DNA of 11,826 bases from Actinomycetes bacterium (GTDB lineage: Bacteria > Actinomycetota > Acidimicrobiia > Acidimicrobiales > Palsa-688), in contig JAKBBS010000104.1 of NCBI GenBank assembly GCA_021808425.1, forward strand, positions 1 through 11,826, in the 5' to 3' direction. Position 1 is the stretch's first letter; every line of letters starts with the position of its first letter. Below, in pieces: positions 6,183 to 11,826 of the stretch. The position numbers and the translations under genes were made by a program. The notes below the pieces were generated by a model that did no database searches, had not been told where the DNA came from, and worked only from the letters and a program-made list of their open reading frames with translations.

Positions 6183-6905
6183 TCAGTCGGATACGAGCGC
6201 CAGGCGCTCGCGTATCCCTTTGAAGTGGGAGGCCATTGCTGTGCGGGTGGAGCGGCGGTTAGCGTTGGCTAGGGACGTGTGGATCCGCCGGTGGCGTTGG
6301 GCTACCTCGACGGGGCTCTCGTTGGGGGGCAGCAGTTCGCTCTGCAGCGTCTGGTAGGCGTCCCAGAACGCCTTGAGCAGCACGTTTACCAGCGGGTTGC
6401 CGAGTGGTTCGTATAAGCGTTCGTGGAACAGCCGGTCGGTGTCGGGGAGCAGCAGTCCCCGCTCGGCCTCGTCTTCCATTTGGAGCACAGCCTGATTTAG
6501 ACGCTCGAGTCCTTGGGGGGTGATGCGTTCCAAGACCAGATCTAACAGCCCTAGTTCTAGGACTTCGCGGATTTCGACCAAGTTCGCGAGGTCGGCCAGC
6601 CCAGCGGTCTCGGACAGGCGTCCGTGGAAGGTCAACTCGTCGACCAGCGCGCCGAGCGAGAGGCGCCCTACGTACATCCCGTGGCCGTGTCGGATCTCTA
6701 CTATGCCGACTGCTTGCAAGGCCCTGAGCGCTTCGCGCAGGGAATTGCGGCTGACATCGAGAACCTCCACGAGGTCCAGTTCGGTCGGGAGGGGGTCGCC
6801 GGCTTTGAGTCCCTCCTCGTCGATCAGCTGCTTGATGCGTTCCTGCAGGCTGTTTGCCTGCGTCCGGCGGACCCGGGGAGGACGCTTCAGCTGGGATCTT
6901 GGCAT
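6183..6905 (-). CDS. GntR-family transcriptional regulator, FadR subfamily (FCD domain)
   Basis: A 240-residue repressor-type regulator. The winged helix is at about residues 18-80: LPTELDLVEVLDVSRNSLREALRAL forms the helix-turn-helix (39-63) with R53, S55 and R57 in the recognition helix, and IRHGHGMYVG is the wing. An all-helical FCD effector domain follows (about 100-232) with the metal/ligand set D157, H161, H205 and H227 in standard spacing. The ligand of such domains is usually a small carboxylic or phosphorylated metabolite; given nagB next door, an amino-sugar phosphate is a reasonable guess (inference). The start at 6905 is chosen because it has GGAG at eight bases and family-like sequence begins there. 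An in-frame ATG at 7019 would add 38 residues covering the promoter and operator, and is rejected. It is co-transcribed with nagB and diverges from the transporter genes. Confidence 0.92.
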   Translation of the reverse strand: MPRSQLKRPPRVRRTQANSLQERIKQLIDEEGLKAGDPLPTELDLVEVLDVSRNSLREALRALQAVGIVEIRHGHGMYVGRLSLGALVDELTFHGRLSETAGLADLANLVEIREVLELGLLDLVLERITPQGLERLNQAVLQMEDEAERGLLLPDTDRLFHERLYEPLGNPLVNVLLKAFWDAYQTLQSELLPPNESPVEVAQRHRRIHTSLANANRRSTRTAMASHFKGIRERLALVSD

Positions 6906-6913
6906 GCGGTGAA

Positions 6914-6917
6914 CTCC
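6914..6917 (-). promoter_or_regulatory. Ribosome binding site of the GntR gene
   Basis: GGAG on the minus strand, eight bases before the ATG at 6905. It decides between the 240-residue start and two longer in-frame starts that would run into the promoter. Confidence 0.65.
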
Positions 6918-6947
6918 GTTCGTTTGTGCGAGGGTCGGGCTCGCCTG

Positions 6948-6976
6948 ACTGTACATCCTACGTGGGATGTATTTTC
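6948..6976 (-). promoter_or_regulatory. Predicted promoter of the GntR-nagB operon
   Basis: On the minus strand TACAGT (6953-6948) is a good -10 hexamer; 17 bases upstream lies GAAAAT (6976-6971), a poor -35. Transcription would begin near 6941, leaving a leader of about 35 bases before the ATG. The spacer is almost exactly filled by the palindromic operator, so a bound regulator would block polymerase. This is the expected layout for autorepression. Confidence 0.5.
6952..6971. promoter_or_regulatory. Palindromic operator O1, probable GntR-regulator site
   Basis: Seven-base arms TACATCC (6952-6958) and GGATGTA (6965-6971) form a perfect inverted repeat around the six-base centre TACGTG. The size and two-fold symmetry suit a dimeric GntR-family protein. 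It occupies the -35/-10 spacer of the regulator's own promoter and shares the 11-base ACATCCTACGT with O2. Confidence 0.65.
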
Positions 6977-6987
6977 GTCTGCACCTC

Positions 6988-7016
6988 TTGCTTGCGGGAA
7001 CAGAAGTAAGTATAGT
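6988..7016 (+). promoter_or_regulatory. Predicted promoter of the ABC transporter operon
   Basis: TTGCTT (6988-6993), a 17-base spacer and TATAGT (7011-7016) form a sigma-70-type promoter with optimal spacing. The predicted transcription start near 7023 falls on the first base of the O2 element. The leader to the TTG start at 7082 would be about 59 bases. Confidence 0.6.
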
Positions 7017-7021
7017 CATGG

Positions 7022-7041
7022 GACATCCTACGTCCTAGGTC
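7022..7041. promoter_or_regulatory. Operator O2, second copy of the ACATCCTACGT element
   Basis: ACATCCTACGT (7023-7033) repeats the left half and centre of O1 exactly. The right half is degenerate, though the outermost GAC (7022-7024) and GTC (7039-7041) are symmetric about the same ACGT centre. It lies at the predicted transcription start of the transporter operon, a classical repressor position. Centre-to-centre distance to O1 is 70 bases. Confidence 0.55.
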
Positions 7042-7070
7042 TTTCGGGCCTGGGCAAATCGAGTTGAATG

Positions 7071-7075
7071 GGAGG
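7071..7075 (+). promoter_or_regulatory. Ribosome binding site deciding the TTG start of the binding protein
   Basis: GGAGG inside a GGGAGGG run lies six bases before the TTG at 7082. An upstream in-frame TTG at 7064 has no such element and would place the Shine-Dalgarno inside the coding region, so 7082 is preferred. Confidence 0.65.
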
Positions 7076-7081
7076 GCTGTC

Positions 7082-8779
7082 TTGACCAACGAAACCACCG
7101 ACAGGCACACCACCGAAACTGACGGGGGGGCCGTGCTTTTCGGCAGTCTGATCGACCGTCGAGTGTTTCTGAGGATGGGAGGCGCCGCGGCAGCGACGGC
7201 TGTGCTCGCCGCGTGCGGTTCGTCGGCGAAGGCCGCTGGTGGCAGTGCCACTGCTAATTCTGCTTCTGCTACTTCAGTCGCTGGCACGGCCGCGAGGGGA
7301 GGGGCGGCGGCGGCTCCTTCTGGGACGATTACGGCCACGTCAGCCTTCACGCTGTCGGGTGGATTCGACCCGATGAACGCTTCGAGTGCTGTAGCGACAG
7401 CTGTCAACGCGCATGTCTTTGAGGGGCTCGTCAATCTCGATCCGATTACCAGCAAGCCTTATCTTGCGTTGGCCGCGTCCGAGCCGACAGTGAGCGCGGA
7501 CGGGCTCACCTGGACGGTGCCTCTCCGTCAGGGAGCGACGTTCTCCGACGGCACCGCAGTCACGGCTGATGACGTGGCGTGGTCATTTACCCGTGTGCTG
7601 AACCCGGCCAACAATGCCTTGATAGCCGGGTTCATCTCCTTCATCGACACCGTTACTGCGGTAGACGCCCAGACAGTCCAATTCAAGCTGAACACCCCGT
7701 TCTCTCTGTTCGCTCAGCGCATCGCTGTCGTGCCGGTTGTGCCGCAGTCGAAAACCGCTACGTCTGCCGCGGCCAGCGCCTTCAATAACGCTCCGATCGG
7801 CTCCGGGCCGTTCACCGTGCAGAGCGCGAATTCGACGTCGGGTGTGGTGATGGGCGTCAATTCACACTACAAGGGATCCAAGCCGGCGCTGGTGAAATCG
7901 ATCGACTACCGAACCACTCCCGATAACAGCGCCCGCCTCAACGATCTGTTGAGCGGATCCTCGCAGGCTATCGAGGAAGTCCCCTATCTTGATGTCTCGA
8001 ACGCGAACGCGAGTCCCGATCACGTCGACGGCAGGCAGGGTTTCAACTGTCTTTTCCTCATGTTCAACTGTTCGGCGGCTCCTTTCAACGACAAGCGGGT
8101 CCGCCAGGCGTTGTTCTACGCGATAGACACGACGAAGGTGATTCAGACCGCCCTGCAAGGTTACGCGACTGCGGCAACCTGCTACTTGAACGAGGGGAAC
8201 GCCGCCTACCAGAGGGCGGCGACCGTTTACACCTACGATCCCAACAAGGCCCGATCACTGCTCTCCGCTGCCGGCGTGTCGAATCTCTCCTTCGAGCTGG
8301 TTACGACCAACACCGGTTTCGTGGCCGACTGCGCCCCGGTCATCATCGACTCGTGGAAGCAGGCCGGGATCAACGCAACTTTGAACACCAGTCCCACCTC
8401 GGCGGTATACGGGACTATCGTGCCTGCGCCGAGTTTCCGGGTCCTCGCGGCGTCGGGAGACCCGTCGGTGTTCGGGCCCGACGCGGACCTGCTATTACGC
8501 TGGTTCTACTACGGGAAGACTTGGCCGCAGGAGAGGGAACGCTGGACCGACGCCGCCGCCCAGCAGTGCGCTTCGCTGATAGACCAGGCAGCCCAGGCCA
8601 ACGGCGCCACGCAGACGGCGCTGTGGAAGCAGATATTCGATCTGGTCGCCGACGAGGTGCCGCTGTATCCGCTGTTTCACAGCAAGACTCTGACCGGCTA
8701 CAACCCCAGCCAACTCGTCAACTTCCAGGGGGCGGCGACGACCGGCATGTACTTCCTGGACGTGGCCCGCAAGGGGTGA
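7082..8779 (+). CDS. ABC transporter solute-binding lipoprotein, family 5 (peptide/nickel/oligosaccharide class)
   Basis: A 565-residue SBP_bac_5 (DppA/OppA-like) extracytoplasmic binding protein that captures the ligand and delivers it to the two permeases encoded next. Residues 26-31 (RRVFLR) form a twin-arginine motif, followed by a hydrophobic Ala-rich stretch (33-44) and lipobox LAAC with C45 as the lipidated cysteine, so it should be exported folded by Tat and anchored to the outer membrane face of the cell. A low-complexity Ala/Ser/Gly linker (about 46-80) follows. The family signature, LRQGATFSDGTAVTADDVAWSF, lies at about 148-169, and GSGPFTV, DKRVRQALFYAIDTTKV and the C-terminal PLYPLFHS segment are typical. 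It begins a co-directional operon, 34 bases before the first permease. The gene shares its control region with the amino-sugar regulator, so the ligand could be a chitooligosaccharide or muropeptide instead of a plain peptide (inference). Confidence 0.92.
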   Translation: MTNETTDRHTTETDGGAVLFGSLIDRRVFLRMGGAAAATAVLAACGSSAKAAGGSATANSASATSVAGTAARGGAAAAPSGTITATSAFTLSGGFDPMNASSAVATAVNAHVFEGLVNLDPITSKPYLALAASEPTVSADGLTWTVPLRQGATFSDGTAVTADDVAWSFTRVLNPANNALIAGFISFIDTVTAVDAQTVQFKLNTPFSLFAQRIAVVPVVPQSKTATSAAASAFNNAPIGSGPFTVQSANSTSGVVMGVNSHYKGSKPALVKSIDYRTTPDNSARLNDLLSGSSQAIEEVPYLDVSNANASPDHVDGRQGFNCLFLMFNCSAAPFNDKRVRQALFYAIDTTKVIQTALQGYATAATCYLNEGNAAYQRAATVYTYDPNKARSLLSAAGVSNLSFELVTTNTGFVADCAPVIIDSWKQAGINATLNTSPTSAVYGTIVPAPSFRVLAASGDPSVFGPDADLLLRWFYYGKTWPQERERWTDAAAQQCASLIDQAAQANGATQTALWKQIFDLVADEVPLYPLFHSKTLTGYNPSQLVNFQGAATTGMYFLDVARKG

Positions 8780-8802
8780 CGGACCCGCCGCCGCACCCGA
8801 TC

Positions 8803-8807
8803 GGAGG
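8803..8807 (+). promoter_or_regulatory. Ribosome binding site of the DppB-like permease
   Basis: GGAGG six bases before the GTG at 8814. It supports the GTG as start and independent initiation, unlike the coupled genes downstream. Confidence 0.75.
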
Positions 8808-8813
8808 TTCTTC

Positions 8814-9773
8814 GTGGCCAATGCAGCAAGCCTGATCGCAAGGAGACTGCTGACGCTGGTCCCGCTCATGCTCGGTGTCGTCTTGTTCATCTTCGTGGTG
8901 ATGGCGTTGTCGCCGAACAACGCCGCCGTGTCCGTGCTCGGCAGCGGGGCAAGCGCCCGCCAGATCGCCGCGTTCAACCATGCGCACGGCCTCGACAAGC
9001 CGCTCATGATCCGCTACTTCGACTACGTAGGGAACCTGGTTCGGGGCCGGATGGGAACAACCATCTCGCTCGGCCAGCCGATCAGCACGATCATCGCCTC
9101 GGCCCTTCCGGTCACCTTGCAGCTGACCGGGTTCGGGATCGTCGGGGCGGTAGCAGTCGCGCTGGCGCTCGGCATCACGGGGGCGCTGTACCGGAACGGC
9201 TGGCCCGATCAGGTCACCCGCTTGGTGTCAATGGCGGGTATAGCAATCCCTTCCTTCTGGCTCGGGATCCTGCTCATCCAGCGCCTGTCGACTATCGGCG
9301 GGGGACCGTTTCCTTCCGGCCACTACGTGCACCCATCGCAGTCGCTGTCGCGATGGTTCATGAGTCTGGTGCTTCCAGCTGTGGCCCTGGCAGTCCCGGT
9401 GGGCTGCGCGATGGCCCGCGTGGTGCGAACCGCGATGGTCGAAGAGCTAGACAAAGACTATGTCCGCACAGCGCGAGGCGCCGGCCTTCCGCCGGTCGTC
9501 GTCGTCGGCCGGAACGTTCTTCGCAACGCCCTGATAACCCCGCTGACGGTCGTCGGAATGCAGATCGGCTACCTGATAGGCGGTGCGGTGGTGATCGAGG
9601 CGATCTTCGCGCTGCCGGGCATGGGCACCCAGATCATGAGCGCGGTTGAGCAGAACGACGTGGGCCTAGCTCGGGGCCTGGTTATCACGATCGCCCTCGG
9701 ATTCGTGCTCGTGAACCTGATCGTCGACATCTTGTACCTGGTCGTCAACCCGAAGATGAGAAACTCGCAGTGA
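8814..9773 (+). CDS. ABC transporter permease, DppB/OppB-like
   Basis: A 319-residue membrane subunit of a peptide-class ABC importer. The first membrane helix is at about residues 9-31 (LLTLVPLMLGVVLFIFVVMAL), followed by the periplasmic segment with FNHAHGLDKPLMIRYFDYVGNLVRGRMGTT, the typical N-terminal region of DppB-type proteins. Five further hydrophobic helices follow. The cytoplasmic coupling loop (EAA-type) is at about 210-240 and includes DYVRTARGAGLPPVVVVGRN, where conserved G222-G224 contacts the ATPase. GTG start with a good Shine-Dalgarno; the stop overlaps the next gene's GTG (GTGA), so the two permease subunits are made together. Length is normal for the family (310-340). Confidence 0.93.
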   Translation: MANAASLIARRLLTLVPLMLGVVLFIFVVMALSPNNAAVSVLGSGASARQIAAFNHAHGLDKPLMIRYFDYVGNLVRGRMGTTISLGQPISTIIASALPVTLQLTGFGIVGAVAVALALGITGALYRNGWPDQVTRLVSMAGIAIPSFWLGILLIQRLSTIGGGPFPSGHYVHPSQSLSRWFMSLVLPAVALAVPVGCAMARVVRTAMVEELDKDYVRTARGAGLPPVVVVGRNVLRNALITPLTVVGMQIGYLIGGAVVIEAIFALPGMGTQIMSAVEQNDVGLARGLVITIALGFVLVNLIVDILYLVVNPKMRNSQ

Positions 9774-11797
9774 CCGCCGCTAGGACCGGCCGGGGCTGCC
9801 CACGCCCTCGAAGCCGGGCGAGGGCGCGGTTGGCCGTCGGGTTGCGTCGGCTGGCGTGGCCGGCGCGGGCGGCCCTGATCTACATGCTCATCATCGTCTT
9901 GGTCGCCGCGTTCGCCCCGCTGCTCACCCGTTACGACCCTACCGCCGTCGGCCTGGCGTCGCCCACCACCGGGCCGGGGAGTGGCTTCTGGTTCGGCGTT
10001 GACCGGCTAGGGCGCGACGTGTTCTCCCGTCTCGTGGCCGGCACCCGCCAGTCCCTGATAGTCGGATTCGCCTCGGCGGGCATCGCTCTCGTCGCTGGAT
10101 CGGCACTCGGAGCCGTGGCGGCCACCAGCCGGCGGGCCGTCGACGAGATGGTCATGCGGCTGCTCGATATAGTCATGGCGTTTCCGACCATCGTCTTGGC
10201 GGCGCTTCTAGTCGTGGCATACGGCAAGGGGAACCTGGCAGTGTTGGTCGTCGCGATCGGCTTCGTTTTTACACCCCAGATCGCCCGGCTGGTACGGGCC
10301 AACGTGGCCTCGGAATTCGCTGAGGATTACGTGGCCGCGGAGCGGGTGATCGGGGCCGGCCGCCGCCACATCCTAGCCCGACACGTAACGCGCAATGTCG
10401 CTGCGCCGATCCTGGTGTGGGCGACGGTCATGGTCGCTAACGCCATAGTGTTCGAGGCATCGCTGTCGTTTATCGGGGCCGGCCTGCCGCCCGCGGCGGC
10501 GCAGTCGTCGTGGGGCAGCGTGATCGCATACGGGGAGCAGCTTCTGGCGAGCCACGGCTGGTGGGCCACCTTCTTCCCGGGCTTGTTGATCCTGGTCACT
10601 GTTCTTGCGATGAACATTCTCGCGGAGGGCATATCCGACGCGTGGGCCGCTCCCACCGAGCGCGCCAGCACGTCCAGCCCCGCCACCGCCGACACCGTGA
10701 CTTCTGGCGCAGTCGAGACCGGCGTTTCGTCGACCGGCCTAGCGGAAAGCGTTCCGCCGGTTCTGGCGGGTCTCGATCAGGCGGCGGCCCGTCTCCGCGA
10801 CGCCGCCCGGCCCGCCCTGTCAGGTTCTCCTGTGCTTCAAGTCGAGCAGCTCCGACTTCGTTTCTCGGGTCGCCACCGCGACGTCGACATCCTCGACGGG
10901 CTCAGCTTCGAGGTCGGAGGCGGCGAGGTGATGGGCCTCGTCGGGGAGTCCGGCTGCGGGAAGTCGCTGACGGCGCTCACCATCATGGGACTGCAACCGT
11001 CCGAGGCGCGCCTGTCAGGGCGGATCCTGTTCCAAGGGACCGATCTGCTAGCCCTCGACAAGAGGCAGCGCCGTTCGCTGATGGGACGCGACCTGGCCAT
11101 GATCTACCAGGACGCGCTTTCGTCGCTCAACCCGTCCATGACCGTGTCCGCCCAACTGAACCAGCTGATACGCCGCGGCGGGACCCGACCGGCCGCCGAG
11201 CTGCTCGAGATGGTCGGACTCGAATCTGCCCGCACCCTTGGCGCCTACCCGCACGAACTGTCCGGAGGCCAAAGACAGCGGGTCCTCATCGCCATGGCGC
11301 TGTCTCGCGAAGCACGGCTGCTAGTTGCCGACGAGCCGACCACGGCGCTCGATGTCACCGTCCAAGCCCAGGTCATGCGGCTACTGCTCGAGTTGCAAGG
11401 CGAGCTGGGGTTCGCTCTCGTGCTCGTCTCGCACGACTTGGCGTTAGTAGCCGACGTGTGCGACCGGGTGACGATCATGTACGGAGGGCAGATCGCCGAG
11501 AGCGGCCCCGTCGCCGAGGTGATCGGAAACCCAGCCCACCACTACACACGCGGACTGCTCGGGGCCGTGATGTCCCTCGAGACGGACGCGCTGCGCCTAG
11601 CCCAAATCCCCGGTGCGGTGCCCTCCCCCGCCGATTTCGGACCCGGCTGTCGCTTCGCTGACCGCTGCTGGGCGTCCGACTCCGCCTGCCGAGACCGCCC
11701 CGAGAGCCTCCCGGCCCCCGGACCGCACGCGGCAAGCGGCCACCATGCCGCCTGTCATCATCCGGTCGCCCCGCTCGCCGCGAAGGTCAAACGGTGA
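9770..11797 (+). CDS. Fused ABC permease (DppC-like) and ATPase (DppD-like)
   Basis: A 675-residue fusion. Residues about 30-297 form a DppC-type permease: first helix LIYMLIIVLVAAFAPLL, FGVDRLGRDVFSRLVAGTR, coupling loop AAERVIGAGRRHILARH at 189-205, and FEASLSFIGAGLPP before the last helices. A Ser/Thr/Ala-rich linker of about 57 residues (298-354) leads to an ATPase (355-675): Walker A GESGCGKS at 392-399, Q-loop Q447 in MIYQDALSSLNP, signature LSGGQRQR at 497-504, Walker B LLVADEP with D521-E522, switch H555 in VSHDLALV. The C-terminal oligopeptide-transporter tail (PAHHYTRGLL, then a cysteine set GCRFADRC and SAC with a late ACHHP) resembles the Fe-S-type tail known in DppD homologues. 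It is coupled upstream by GTGA and downstream by another GTGA. All ATPase residues are intact, so the fused gene appears functional. Confidence 0.94.
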   Translation: MTAARTGRGCPRPRSRARARLAVGLRRLAWPARAALIYMLIIVLVAAFAPLLTRYDPTAVGLASPTTGPGSGFWFGVDRLGRDVFSRLVAGTRQSLIVGFASAGIALVAGSALGAVAATSRRAVDEMVMRLLDIVMAFPTIVLAALLVVAYGKGNLAVLVVAIGFVFTPQIARLVRANVASEFAEDYVAAERVIGAGRRHILARHVTRNVAAPILVWATVMVANAIVFEASLSFIGAGLPPAAAQSSWGSVIAYGEQLLASHGWWATFFPGLLILVTVLAMNILAEGISDAWAAPTERASTSSPATADTVTSGAVETGVSSTGLAESVPPVLAGLDQAAARLRDAARPALSGSPVLQVEQLRLRFSGRHRDVDILDGLSFEVGGGEVMGLVGESGCGKSLTALTIMGLQPSEARLSGRILFQGTDLLALDKRQRRSLMGRDLAMIYQDALSSLNPSMTVSAQLNQLIRRGGTRPAAELLEMVGLESARTLGAYPHELSGGQRQRVLIAMALSREARLLVADEPTTALDVTVQAQVMRLLLELQGELGFALVLVSHDLALVADVCDRVTIMYGGQIAESGPVAEVIGNPAHHYTRGLLGAVMSLETDALRLAQIPGAVPSPADFGPGCRFADRCWASDSACRDRPESLPAPGPHAASGHHAACHHPVAPLAAKVKR

Positions 11798-11826
11798 CGG
11801 GCCGGCCTGTGATAAAAGCCGAAGGA
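11794..11826 (+). CDS. Start of a further transporter gene, probably the second ATPase (DppF-like), cut by the window edge
   Basis: A GTG at 11794 overlaps the stop of the fusion gene as GTGA, the same coupling used between the previous two genes, and stays open to the window edge (11 codons reading MTGRPVIKAEG). The VIKAEG segment resembles the first strand of an ABC ATPase, and peptide-class importers normally encode two ATPases, so a DppF/OppF-like subunit is expected here. Too little is visible to identify the protein. A second GTG at 11809 is an alternative start. Confidence 0.5.
   Translation, partial: MTGRPVIKAEG

Noticed and set aside
6906..7019. N-terminal extension of the GntR regulator by 38 residues
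   Set aside because: It would translate across the predicted operator and promoter, has no Shine-Dalgarno at its ATG and no family-like sequence, while the ATG at 6905 has GGAG at good distance.
10510..11661. 383-codon plus-strand open frame inside the permease/ATPase fusion
   Set aside because: Arg-rich sequence with no motifs, opposite a frame that carries all ABC ATPase motifs in order. Shadow frame.
1..11826. tRNA, rRNA, riboswitch, CRISPR or prophage elements
   Set aside because: No cloverleaf-like segments, regularly spaced repeats, conserved rRNA words, integrases or phage structural genes were seen on reading both strands.

Overview
The window looks like chromosomal DNA of a high-GC Gram-positive bacterium, most likely an actinomycete-type organism (Actinomycetota). 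The support is strongly G+C-rich third codon positions, frequent GTG and TTG starts, four-base start/stop overlaps (ATGA, GTGA, TTGA) throughout, a twin-arginine lipoprotein signal on the solute-binding protein, and a permease-ATPase fusion of a type common in actinobacterial peptide transporters. The exact genus cannot be read from the sequence. No rRNA, tRNA, CRISPR array, insertion sequence or phage gene was seen.

Region 1 (1-2846, + strand) is a compact run of a 5'-truncated YceI-like protein, a single-domain VOC (glyoxalase/extradiol dioxygenase superfamily) protein, a phospholipase/carboxylesterase-family alpha/beta hydrolase and an LLM-class flavin oxidoreductase of the Atu2307/SP_0267 type. 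The last three are joined by two ATGA overlaps and so are almost certainly co-translated. The VOC plus carboxylesterase pair recalls the MhqO/MhqD pair of quinone and electrophile detoxification in Bacillus; that functional reading is inference.

Region 2 (2933-4893, + strand) is an M20D amidohydrolase (hippurate/IAA-amino-acid hydrolase type) coupled through a TTGA overlap to a TRIC/UPF0126 membrane protein. A strong GC-rich hairpin precedes the amidohydrolase and separates it from region 1.

Region 3 (4894-5380) has no intact gene. It carries a recognisable N-terminal fragment of a UspA-type universal stress protein that is frameshifted at its start and cut off after about 33 residues, preceded by a possible start-less coding remnant. 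It looks like a decayed junction.

Region 4 (5381-11826) is a divergent module. On the minus strand a GntR/FadR-type regulator and nagB (glucosamine-6-phosphate deaminase) form a two-gene operon. On the plus strand, diverging from the regulator, lies an ABC transporter of the peptide/nickel/oligosaccharide class: Tat-exported lipoprotein binding protein, DppB-like permease, DppC-DppD-like permease/ATPase fusion, and the first codons of a further gene, probably the second ATPase. The shared intergenic region has a convincing promoter in each direction and two copies of the 11-bp element ACATCCTACGT. One copy lies in the spacer of the regulator's promoter and the other at the predicted start of the transporter transcript. 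The simplest model is that the regulator controls both its own nagB operon and the transporter, which would make the transporter an importer of an amino-sugar compound (chitooligosaccharide, muropeptide or similar) rather than a general peptide permease.
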